A stretch of DNA of 17,104 bases from UBA11346 sp038318565 (lineage in GTDB: Bacteria; Planctomycetota; UBA11346): positions 1-17,104 of the forward strand of contig JBBQCI010000080.1 in the NCBI GenBank assembly GCA_038318565.1, read 5' to 3'. The translations under genes and the position numbers were made by a program. The notes under the pieces were generated by a model, which saw nothing but the letters and a program-made list of their open reading frames with translations, was not told the origin of the DNA and did no database searches. Of the stretch, positions 7,947 to 14,671 are shown piece after piece (the stretch's first letter is position 1; each line of letters opens with the position of its first letter).

Positions 7947-8813
7947 ATGAGCACCACCGATCCGCATCCTCCTGCTGCCCACGACGCCGGTCATGACGAT
8001 CCGATGAGCCACGTGCCACCGCCGAGCATCTGGCCCCTGGTCGTCACGGCGGGACTGGCAGTCGTCCCCTTCGGCGTCGTATCGTTGCTGGGTGGCCTGA
8101 AGAACTGGCCCATCATCTCAAACCCATCGGTGGGTTTGACCCTGATCCTGGTCGGCTTCGCGGTGTTCATCGTCGGTCTGATGTCGTGGTGCCATCAGAT
8201 CATCAGTGAGAAGCGTCTGTCGCATGATCCGGTTGCCCAGCAGAAGGATCTGCAGCTGTTTATTCTGCTATTTCTGGTTGGCGAGCTGGCTGCCTTCGGC
8301 GCCGTGTTCGGATTCATCTTCCATAGGAACTTCTACGATCCGCACTTCGGGCCCCCGCATATCGCTGGATTCCACTTCGGCGGGCCGCTGGCTGCGATTG
8401 CGACGTTCCTGCTGCTGTCCAGCTCGGTGACCTGCGAATTTGCCCATCATGCCGTGGAGCACCGCCATTTCGGTCGGGCCCGCTACCTGCTCATGGCGAC
8501 CATCGCTCTTGGGGCCGTGTTCCTCGGCTTCCAGGGTTTTGAGTGGGGCGAGTTCATCCAACGCGGCTTCTATCCGATGAACATCCCCGAGGGTGGTGCC
8601 TCCAGCTTCGCCGCCGCATTCTATACCGGTACCGGCTTCCACGGCCTCCACGTTGCCATCGGCTTGGTCATGCTGTGTATGGCCTGGTTCCGCATGGAGG
8701 CCGGCAGCTATCGCGATGGCCGCACTTTCTCGATGACGGCAGCCAGTTGGTACTGGCACTTTGTCGACATTGTGTGGGTGCTGCTCTTCATCACCATTTA
8801 CGTGCTGTCATGA
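7947..8813 (+). CDS. ctaE: Cytochrome c oxidase subunit III
   Basis: The protein is about 288 residues with seven predicted helices. Diagnostic stretches are LFLVGELAAFGAVFGF (the conserved Glu in an early helix), GFQGFEW, YTGTGFHGLHVAIG and a WYWHFVDIVWVLLF ending, all typical of CoxIII. The His-rich N-terminus is also common in the family. The start is uncertain. ATG at 7947 is taken here, and a GTG at 7935 would add four residues. Neither has a clear Shine-Dalgarno. CoxIII stabilises CoxI and the proton-uptake path. Its TGA overlaps the ATG of a 14-codon mini-ORF. No subunit IV gene follows it in this window. Confidence 0.95.
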   Translation: MSTTDPHPPAAHDAGHDDPMSHVPPPSIWPLVVTAGLAVVPFGVVSLLGGLKNWPIISNPSVGLTLILVGFAVFIVGLMSWCHQIISEKRLSHDPVAQQKDLQLFILLFLVGELAAFGAVFGFIFHRNFYDPHFGPPHIAGFHFGGPLAAIATFLLLSSSVTCEFAHHAVEHRHFGRARYLLMATIALGAVFLGFQGFEWGEFIQRGFYPMNIPEGGASSFAAAFYTGTGFHGLHVAIGLVMLCMAWFRMEAGSYRDGRTFSMTAASWYWHFVDIVWVLLFITIYVLS

Positions 8814-8854
8814 GCGCTCGTCCGTCCGTCCTGTTCGCCAGTCGCATCGACTGA
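8810..8854 (+). CDS. 14-codon mini-ORF bridging ctaE and the MFS gene (putative coupling peptide)
   Basis: An ATG at 8810 overlaps the ctaE stop (ATGA, 8810-8813). It opens 14 codons (MSARPSVLFASRID) ending in a TGA at 8852-8854 that shares its last base with the ATG of the MFS transporter. The double overlap would let ribosomes pass from ctaE to the transporter by termination-reinitiation across a 40-base gap. The peptide has no recognisable domain and may matter only as a translated spacer. It could equally be chance. Confidence 0.35.
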   Translation: MSARPSVLFASRID

Positions 8855-10182
8855 TGCCGATGTCGGATGGCGTAACTGGGCAGCCTAGTGGCCGGAAGAC
8901 CGGTCTGGGATCGATCTTCCTCGTCTTGTTCGTCGACCTGATCGGATTCAGCATCGTCTTTCCGCTCTATGCGGTGATGCTCGACTGGTATGGCAGCCAG
9001 GGCAGTGGGCTGTTGGGTTCGATGATGGGCTTTGTCGAGTCGATTTTCCCCGGTGGCGAGCACTGGCAGCGTGCCGCATTGTTTGGCGGTCTGCTCGGCG
9101 CCATGTACGCCGGACTACAGTTCGTCGCCGCGCCATTCTGGGGCCGTATGTCCGATCGGCATGGCCGGCGGCCCATTCTGTTAATCTCGCTGTGCGGCTC
9201 GTTTGCGGCGAACCTGCTGTGGGTGTTCTCGGCTGACTTCGGACTGTTGCTGGTGTCGCGTCTGCTTGCCGGGGTTATGACCGGCAACGTTGCCGTCGCC
9301 AATGCGGCGGTTGCCGACATCACTACCGAGCAGAACCGGTCGAAGGGCATGGCCGCGGTCGGCATGGCGTTTGGACTCGGATTCATCATGGGGCCGGCCA
9401 TCGGCGGTCTCTTGTCTGCGGTCCGCCTTGACCACGCGCTGCCCGCCCTGGTGCCGTACGGAATCAATCCGTTCTCGGCCCCGGCGGCCTTGGCGGCCGG
9501 CCTTGCCGGTCTGAACCTGTTGTGGGCCTGGCGTTCCTTCCGAGAGACGTTGCCGCCCGAGCGGCGCAGTGCTGTCGAGCCGTTCACTCGTACGGCCAAT
9601 CCCCTGGCTATCTTCCGCAATGATCTGCCCACGCGTGTGCATGCGGTGAATGCGGCGTTCTGCATCCATACCCTGCTGTTCAGCGGCCTAGAGACGACCT
9701 TGGTGTTTCTCGGCGCCCAGCGGCTGGAGCTTGGCCCGATCGCTTTCGGCTGGCTGTTCGCAGGCATGGGATTCGGCTCGGCCCTGATGCAGGGGGCCGT
9801 GGTCAGGCCATTCGGGGCACGCATCGGCATGACACGCTTGGCCATGGTGGGGTTCATGCTTCATGTCGCCGGTTTCGTCTTGCTCGCGTTGGTCGATACC
9901 CATCCGTCGCTGGGCCTGCTGGTAGCTGGCGTTGCGGTGATGGCGCTGGCCACCGGCCTGGTCTTTCCCTCGCTGGCCACCTTGGCGAGTCTTGCTGCTC
10001 CGCCCGATCGCCAGGGCTACGCAATGGGTACTTTCCGCTCTGCCAGTTCACTTGGTCGTGCGATAGGGCCCTTGGTCGCGGCGGTCGCCTATTTTGCACT
10101 GTCTCCGGGTGCACCCTATTGGCTTGGAGCTGCAGGCATGCTGATTCCGTTGTTCCTGGTCTGGCGCATGGCAGGTCGCTGA
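8854..10182 (+). CDS. MFS transporter, DHA1/TetA-like
   Basis: The 442-residue protein has 12 predicted helices. MFS motif A is clear in the loop after helix 2: G97-RMSDRHGRR. A second signature region is LLAGVMTGNVAVANAAVADIT...GMAFGLGFIMGPAIGG, resembling helices 4-5 of drug/H+ antiporters of the TetA/DHA1 group. The region between helices 1 and 2 is longer than usual (LDWYGSQGSGLLGSMMGFVESIFPGGEHWQ). Start 8854 follows the mini-ORF stop, and ATG 8860 is an alternative. The substrate cannot be read from the sequence. Its place after oxidase genes could suggest metal or haem-related traffic (MFS proteins such as CcoA import copper for oxidases), but there is no direct evidence. The next gene begins 9 bases later. 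Confidence 0.9.
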   Translation: MPMSDGVTGQPSGRKTGLGSIFLVLFVDLIGFSIVFPLYAVMLDWYGSQGSGLLGSMMGFVESIFPGGEHWQRAALFGGLLGAMYAGLQFVAAPFWGRMSDRHGRRPILLISLCGSFAANLLWVFSADFGLLLVSRLLAGVMTGNVAVANAAVADITTEQNRSKGMAAVGMAFGLGFIMGPAIGGLLSAVRLDHALPALVPYGINPFSAPAALAAGLAGLNLLWAWRSFRETLPPERRSAVEPFTRTANPLAIFRNDLPTRVHAVNAAFCIHTLLFSGLETTLVFLGAQRLELGPIAFGWLFAGMGFGSALMQGAVVRPFGARIGMTRLAMVGFMLHVAGFVLLALVDTHPSLGLLVAGVAVMALATGLVFPSLATLASLAAPPDRQGYAMGTFRSASSLGRAIGPLVAAVAYFALSPGAPYWLGAAGMLIPLFLVWRMAGR

Positions 10183-10191
10183 GCTCATCCC

Positions 10192-11133
10192 ATGCGTACG
10201 TGGCTTCTCGTGCTCCTGATCGGGTCTGTGTTCGCTTGTGAATACTCTGAGATCGACCGATTGTATCTGCTGGATGCCGCGCGGGACCGCAACATCGGCG
10301 TGAAAGTCTATCTGCCAGCGGGTGATGGTCCAACGCCAGTCGTCATCTTCTCGCACGGTCTGGGCGGTTCACAGTGGGGATATGGCTATCTTGGCCGGCA
10401 TCTCGCCAGTCGCGGCATCGTCAGTATTCACTGCACCCATCCGGGCAGTGACTGGCTGCTGTGGGACGGCAAGGGACCTGGTTCGGCCATGGCCAGCTTG
10501 CGCAAGGCGGCCGAAGATCCGGCCAATTGGCGTGATCGGCCCCGGGACATCAGTCTCGTCATGGATCGGTTTGATGAACTCACCCAGCAGGCACCTGCTT
10601 TGGCTGGCCGTCTCGATCGCACTCGCATCGCGGTTGTCGGTCATTCGTTCGGTGCCTTTACGACGATGGCTATAGCTGGACTTAAGCCGACGTTCCCTGA
10701 AGCAGGGGCCGTCGACCTGACTGATCCACGCCCAATCGCGTTCGTTGCCATGTCCCCACAGGGCGTGGGCGGATTCCTACCAAGCGGATCCTGGAATGGC
10801 CTCATCCGACCGATTCTCCTGCTGACTGGCAGCGAAGACGAGCAGCCATTTTCCGGATCGAACCATGGTCTCGCCTGGCGCATGGAGGCGTGGAACGAAA
10901 TCCCCGTCGGAGCCAAATGGCTCGCCGTGATGGATGGCGCGACACACATGACATTTTCAGCGGGAGGGATGGGGGAAAAAGCGGAGCCAACCAAGTTGGA
11001 AACAATCTGCACCATTGTTACCAGTTTTCTTGACTCCCGCTTCTCCAATCAGCCGTTTACAGCTCCGGTCCTTCCTGGAGTAACCTGGATGATTGGCACG
11101 GCACCGGGCGATCAGGTGGATCGCGACCGGTAG
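10192..11133 (+). CDS. Exported alpha/beta hydrolase (dienelactone hydrolase/PAF-acetylhydrolase-like)
   Basis: The 313-residue protein begins with a short secretion signal ending in SVFAC. The VFA-C could act as a lipobox with C16, giving a lipoprotein, or the signal may be cleaved by ordinary signal peptidase. The fold is shown by the oxyanion loop SHGLGGS (about 54-60), the nucleophile elbow GHSFGA with S152, the acidic region TGSEDEQPF (about 212-220) and the likely catalytic H252 in DGATHMTF. These are in the order and spacing of the predicted dienelactone hydrolase/esterase group. The substrate is unknown. It lies 9 bases after the MFS gene and probably shares its transcript. Its last 22 bases overlap the 3' end of the convergent AraC gene. 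Confidence 0.85.
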   Translation: MRTWLLVLLIGSVFACEYSEIDRLYLLDAARDRNIGVKVYLPAGDGPTPVVIFSHGLGGSQWGYGYLGRHLASRGIVSIHCTHPGSDWLLWDGKGPGSAMASLRKAAEDPANWRDRPRDISLVMDRFDELTQQAPALAGRLDRTRIAVVGHSFGAFTTMAIAGLKPTFPEAGAVDLTDPRPIAFVAMSPQGVGGFLPSGSWNGLIRPILLLTGSEDEQPFSGSNHGLAWRMEAWNEIPVGAKWLAVMDGATHMTFSAGGMGEKAEPTKLETICTIVTSFLDSRFSNQPFTAPVLPGVTWMIGTAPGDQVDRDR

Positions 11134-12239
11134 ACGCTGGGCGTCATCCCGGTCAGGCGTCGGAACACCTTGGTGAAGTAGCTGGCATCGGCGAAACCGA
11201 CTTCCAGCGAAACCTCCAGGGCGGTGCGGCCATGATTGAGCAGTTCTTTGGCTCGGTCGATCCTGGCCCGGTTGAGCAAGTCGTTGAAGCCACGACCGGC
11301 GTGACTCTTGATCAGCCGGGTCAGGCGCTGCGGAGCAATCCCGATGGCGGCGGCTACCGCCTCGCGGCCAAGGTCCTCGTCGCAGTGTTCGTTGATCCAA
11401 CGTAGGCAGCGCTGGAACGTCTCCTCCTCGGGATCGCGCCGGTTGAGCGTCTCCAGGCTGTCGAAGATCGATTCGCAGGTGCGTCGCAGCCAACGCGCGA
11501 GTTCCTCCTCGTCGCGGATTGCAGACAGGGCAAGCAGATCGACGCCGCCACCCAGCAGGACATCGCGCCGACCCCCGGCCTCGACCGCTGTGCGCATGAG
11601 CAGCACGACCAGTTCCAGCAGCAGGGCTTTGGCCCGTTCGACACTGCCTGAGGCCTGGTGATAGATGCCGGTCAACATGCGGTTGAGAATCCCGCGAGCT
11701 TGGCCACGTTCGCCGGAGCGGACGGCTGCTAGTAGCGAGGCTTCTTCGCGCAGATAGGTCGCAGCAAGACCTACGAGTCCACCGCGCTTGAGCGCATGGA
11801 GAAACGCAGCGCGCTGTCGTTCACGCTCGTGCTGCTCGCGCGCTCGTTCCAGCAGAGTTGCGTTGGTTAGGTTAGCCTGTTCGGCCTGCTCGCGCAGGGC
11901 TGAACAGGCCCGACGCACGTCGATGGCCGGTGCTTCCAAGCCATGAGGAAACAAGGCGGATTCGCTCAGCCAGGAGACCAAGCCGCCGATCACTAGCGCG
12001 TTGTTGGTCAGCGGCACCGCCCAGCAGAAGCATGCCGTACCTTCAACCACTGCCGGCTCACCCCAGCGCAACGCCTCGCTGATTGCATGGCCGGCCCGAT
12101 CCTGGTCGAGGCCGTCTGGCCAGCGGCCATGCACGGCAACCCCGTCGGTCGTGCAGGCGACGAGGTCGCACAGCGGCCAGGCGCGGCGCCAGGCAATGCG
12201 CAGGCTGCGGTAGGTTGCGGCGGAGACAGGTGCGGGCAC
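11112..12239 (-). CDS. AraC-family regulator with PocR-like sensory N-terminus
   Basis: The 375-residue protein ends in an AraC/XylS DNA-binding domain (about 271-375) with both helix-turn-helix units. The second is unmistakable: SLEVGFADASYFTKVFRRLTGMTPSVYR. The N-terminal half (about 10-105) resembles PocR-type ligand domains, and the middle (about 150-215, with ERGQARGILNRMLTGI and a long helix) resembles the helical spacer found in PocR-AraC proteins. This is pattern recognition without a profile score. PocR domains are proposed to sense small hydrocarbon derivatives, which would fit control of a methyl-transfer operon. The GTG start at 12239 is fixed by an in-frame TAG four codons upstream. 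The gene lies 80 bases downstream of the UroD-type methyltransferase and points the same way. Confidence 0.85.
   Translation of the reverse strand: MPAPVSAATYRSLRIAWRRAWPLCDLVACTTDGVAVHGRWPDGLDQDRAGHAISEALRWGEPAVVEGTACFCWAVPLTNNALVIGGLVSWLSESALFPHGLEAPAIDVRRACSALREQAEQANLTNATLLERAREQHERERQRAAFLHALKRGGLVGLAATYLREEASLLAAVRSGERGQARGILNRMLTGIYHQASGSVERAKALLLELVVLLMRTAVEAGGRRDVLLGGGVDLLALSAIRDEEELARWLRRTCESIFDSLETLNRRDPEEETFQRCLRWINEHCDEDLGREAVAAAIGIAPQRLTRLIKSHAGRGFNDLLNRARIDRAKELLNHGRTALEVSLEVGFADASYFTKVFRRLTGMTPSVYRSRST
11125..11154. terminator. Hairpin at the convergent gene junction (candidate bidirectional terminator)
   Basis: A two-part hairpin is formed by outer arms GACCGG (11125-11130) and CCGGTC (11149-11154) and inner arms GACGC (11133-11137) and GCGTC (11141-11145), with a TGG loop and a small 2x3 internal loop. 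It spans the hydrolase stop codon (11131-11133) and lies just inside the end of the AraC gene. No T-tract follows on either strand, so it is not a textbook intrinsic terminator. It may block read-through or protect mRNA ends. Confidence 0.45.
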
Positions 12240-12244
12240 GTACT

Positions 12245-12258
12245 CAGGCTACAGCCTG
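12245..12258. promoter_or_regulatory. 14-base near-palindrome before the AraC start (candidate operator)
   Basis: CAGGCT-AC-AGCCTG has perfect six-base arms and a two-base centre. It lies 6-19 bases upstream of the AraC GTG start, in place of a ribosome binding site. The two-base centre is too short for a hairpin loop, so a DNA-binding site or autoregulatory operator is more likely than an RNA structure. The remaining 80-base gap (12240-12319) shows no other gene. Confidence 0.3.
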
Positions 12259-12319
12259 CCGCCCGTGGCCTCCAGCGGGTAGTCCGCCGGTTAGCAGATG
12301 GTGACGAGCAGGCGAGCCA

Positions 12320-13342
12320 TCAGCCCGTGCAGCCACAACCGCAGCTGGTTTGCGCAGCGCGAACTCCGCAGGCCCGCATGAATGCGACTAGGTGCTCGAC
12401 CGGGGCGTTGGGCGGAATGTCGCAGCCAGAGCTGATCACGACGTTGCGTAGACCCGCCAGACTTGTCTCAAGAGCGACCGTTTTATTCGTGATAGTAGTT
12501 TCGTCCATGCCGACGAACACACCCGAAGGATCGAGGTTTCCGCAGACCACCACGTTGCTCGGCACAGCTCGGGCGGCGGCTGGCAAGTCCATCGGTTGGC
12601 CAAAATGCAGCGCGGTTGCGCCACTGGCCAGGATATGCGGAATATGCGCGATCTTGGCACCACAATTGTGCAGAATGACGCCAAACTGGCCGTCCTCCAC
12701 CGCCGTGATGATACGCTTGACGTACGGCGAGCTGAACCGGCCGAGCATTTTCGGGGACAGCAGACCAGCGGTTGGCTCGGCCATGAACAGTGCCTTGGCT
12801 CCGGCCTGCTTGAATGCGCTCACGTAGGCGATCAGGAAGTCCGTGGCCTTGTCTATCAGCGCCTCCATCGCTTCGGGCTCATTCATGGAGAATTCGAGCG
12901 ATTCGCTGACGCCAAAGAGCCGGCCAGCCAGGGTGAACGGACCAATGCAGCCAGCAACGACAAACGGGGAACCCGGCTGGGCGGCGAGCAGACGGACGGT
13001 ATCGAGATAGACGTTCGTACGTCCTGAACCGACCTTGGGCACCTGCAGCGCGGCGATGCTGGCAGCATCGGTGACCAGTCGTCCGATAACCGTCGGTACT
13101 TCATCTTCAACCATGCGGACGGTGGCGCCGAAGGCCTCGGATTCGACGCTGAGGTCCATCGCCGACTGGTACCAGGGCATGCCCAGTTTGGCGCGCAGGG
13201 CCAAGCTGACCTCGGCCTGGATCGCGGCATTGGTCGTCATCTGCTTAATCGTCTTGCCGACCAGCTTGGCGCCAGGGAAGGTGGCCACTGGCATGACTTG
13301 GCGGGTAGGGGAGGCGAGAACGAGAGCGGTGAAGTCGGACAT
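12320..13342 (-). CDS. UroD-fold cobamide-dependent methyltransferase (MtaA/CmuA-like)
   Basis: The 340-residue protein has the uroporphyrinogen decarboxylase fold adapted to methyl transfer. The zinc-type ligand set H225-x-C227 (LHNCG) plus C307 (SSGCDIPPNAP) is present, as in MtaA, MtbA and the N-terminal half of CmuA. The tail ends in CGCGC (C334, C336, C338), which is not needed for that site. Such enzymes move methyl groups between a corrinoid protein and a thiol or other acceptor, or from a substrate to a corrinoid. There is no corrinoid-binding domain in this protein. Start 13342 (MSDF) was chosen because GAGGA (13351-13355) lies 8 bases upstream, whereas the ATGs further upstream have none. 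It is not a haem-pathway HemE, because the zinc Cys/His set is that of the methyltransferases. The methyl donor is unknown. Confidence 0.85.
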   Translation of the reverse strand: MSDFTALVLASPTRQVMPVATFPGAKLVGKTIKQMTTNAAIQAEVSLALRAKLGMPWYQSAMDLSVESEAFGATVRMVEDEVPTVIGRLVTDAASIAALQVPKVGSGRTNVYLDTVRLLAAQPGSPFVVAGCIGPFTLAGRLFGVSESLEFSMNEPEAMEALIDKATDFLIAYVSAFKQAGAKALFMAEPTAGLLSPKMLGRFSSPYVKRIITAVEDGQFGVILHNCGAKIAHIPHILASGATALHFGQPMDLPAAARAVPSNVVVCGNLDPSGVFVGMDETTITNKTVALETSLAGLRNVVISSGCDIPPNAPVEHLVAFMRACGVRAAQTSCGCGCTG

Positions 13343-13475
13343 GGGGTGGATCCTCGACCGCATCATCGGGGAGATTCCTACGTCGGCTGGTAATTGGCGT
13401 CGAAGGTTGGTAAACGACGCTATGACGGCTCAGCCCCATCGCTGCACGACGGGGGGGTCCTGTGTCTGAGCGCGG
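13343..13475. promoter_or_regulatory. 133-base intergenic region with a 6-base inverted repeat upstream of the UroD-type gene
   Basis: This is the widest gap inside the minus-strand cluster, and it separates the amidohydrolase from the UroD-type methyltransferase. It contains GCGTCG (13397-13402) and CGACGC (13415-13420) separated by 12 bases, located 55-78 bases upstream of the methyltransferase start. That is a plausible operator position or a weak hairpin. A run of seven G (13451-13457) follows the amidohydrolase stop. No convincing -35/-10 pair was found. A second promoter for the UroD-AraC pair is inferred from the gap alone. Confidence 0.35.
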
Positions 13476-14669
13476 TCAGGCTTCGGCGAGGCTGGCGGAG
13501 AGATCCGCCCGCCACAGCCGGCCCGCAACCACGGTGGCGACTGCCCGCCGTAGATGGCTGAGGCCGGTCATTGGCGAAGCTGCGAATGCCGCGAGGTCTG
13601 CAGGTTCGCCACGGGCGATGCGGCCTCCAGGCAGCCCCCAGGCCCGTCGTGGAGCGCTGATTGCGGCGGCAAGAACGGCAGCGATAGGAATGCCGGCGTC
13701 GGCATAGGCCGCCAAATCGTCATGCAGGCCATCACCATGGCGGACGCCCAGGCTGCCGGCGTCTGAACCGGCCAGGATCACCGTACCGCGACGATGCGCT
13801 TCCAGCAGATTGGCGCGATGCTGGTCGAGGATCCTGCCCAGGCCGGCGACGCCGTCGGGGCCGACGCCGCAGGACGCTGGGTTGTCGCGCACCCACGACA
13901 CCGGAATCCAGGTCGGGGTCCAGGCGGTGCCACCGGCGGCCATGCGGTCGAGCAAAGGAGCATCGAGGAAGAATCCGTGCTCGATCGAGCCAATCCCAGC
14001 CTGCACCGCCAGATCGATGCCCTCACGGCCGCTGCAATGCGCCACCGTTGGCTTGCCCAGTTCGCGCGCGGCAGCAGTGATGGCGTTCAGTTCGGTGAGG
14101 TCAAATTGCGGTCCGCCCTTCACCGCGGCGGCGGCGAAGTCGATAATGCCGGTGAGGACGATCTTGAGGTCATCACTGTCCCCCCGGGTGCGTACCGCGG
14201 CCCCGGCGGTGGCAGCATCAGTGACCTCTTCGGCCATGAACGAACCGTAGCGGCCCTTACGCCTGATCGCCACGCCGGCTGAGCGCACCACAGGCAAGGT
14301 CGTGCCGGCTGCCTCGGCGCGCAGGGCATGGTTGATGCCCCATTTATCACCGCAGTCGCGCACCAGAGTGATGCCCGAAGCGCGTAGTCGTTCGAGGTTC
14401 TTCCGGCCGGTGGCCAGGAAGACCTCGCGGCCGGCTTCCATGTACGCACTGCGCATTGCCGTGTCGTAGACGTGCCCATCGAGGAAGAGGTGCGCGTGCG
14501 ACTCGACCAGACCGGGACTGAGGAATCCGACATGCAGGGTTTCAGCATGCGGCACCGTGACACGACCGTCGTGCATGGCGCTGATCTGTCCGGCATCAAT
14601 GACCACGGTTACCGGATGGTGGTGGAATGCAGCCCCGTCGAACCAGGAATCGGCGTGGATGGCGAGCAT
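13476..14669 (-). CDS. Metal-dependent amidohydrolase (imidazolonepropionase-like group)
   Basis: The 397-residue protein has the amidohydrolase superfamily pattern complete: H58 and H60 (ESHAHLF), the bridging carboxylated-lysine candidate K169 (DLKIVLTG), H211 (VAHCSGREG), H231 (SIEHGFF) and D303 (AGSDAGS). The small N- and C-terminal beta sandwich pieces typical of the family flank the barrel (for example VVIDAGQISAMHDG, and GGRIARGEPADLAAF near the end). It would hydrolyse an amide, cyclic amide or related C-N bond, with no signal peptide and hence in the cytoplasm. It starts 2 bases after the stop of the pterin-binding methyltransferase, so it is co-transcribed with C1 genes. This suggests it prepares or processes an N-methyl or methoxylated substrate (inference). 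The exact substrate is not readable. Confidence 0.88.
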   Translation of the reverse strand: MLAIHADSWFDGAAFHHHPVTVVIDAGQISAMHDGRVTVPHAETLHVGFLSPGLVESHAHLFLDGHVYDTAMRSAYMEAGREVFLATGRKNLERLRASGITLVRDCGDKWGINHALRAEAAGTTLPVVRSAGVAIRRKGRYGSFMAEEVTDAATAGAAVRTRGDSDDLKIVLTGIIDFAAAAVKGGPQFDLTELNAITAAARELGKPTVAHCSGREGIDLAVQAGIGSIEHGFFLDAPLLDRMAAGGTAWTPTWIPVSWVRDNPASCGVGPDGVAGLGRILDQHRANLLEAHRRGTVILAGSDAGSLGVRHGDGLHDDLAAYADAGIPIAAVLAAAISAPRRAWGLPGGRIARGEPADLAAFAASPMTGLSHLRRAVATVVAGRLWRADLSASLAEA

Positions 14670-14671
14670 GA

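Noticed and set aside
8761..8853. Upstream start for the MFS transporter
   Set aside because: It would sit inside ctaE and add a Cys/Ser-rich peptide not seen in MFS proteins.
12320..13342. Haem-biosynthesis uroporphyrinogen decarboxylase (HemE)
   Set aside because: The HxC...C zinc set and the methyl-transfer neighbours point to the MtaA/CmuA branch. HemE does not need these residues.
13451..13457. Run of seven G after the amidohydrolase stop
   Set aside because: It is too short and structureless to call a repeat, quadruplex or terminator by itself.
13476..14669. Dihydroorotase or urease-type enzyme
   Set aside because: The family motif pattern (HAH, K169, H211, H231, D303) fits the general amidohydrolase/imidazolonepropionase-like group. 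There are no pyrimidine or urease genes nearby.
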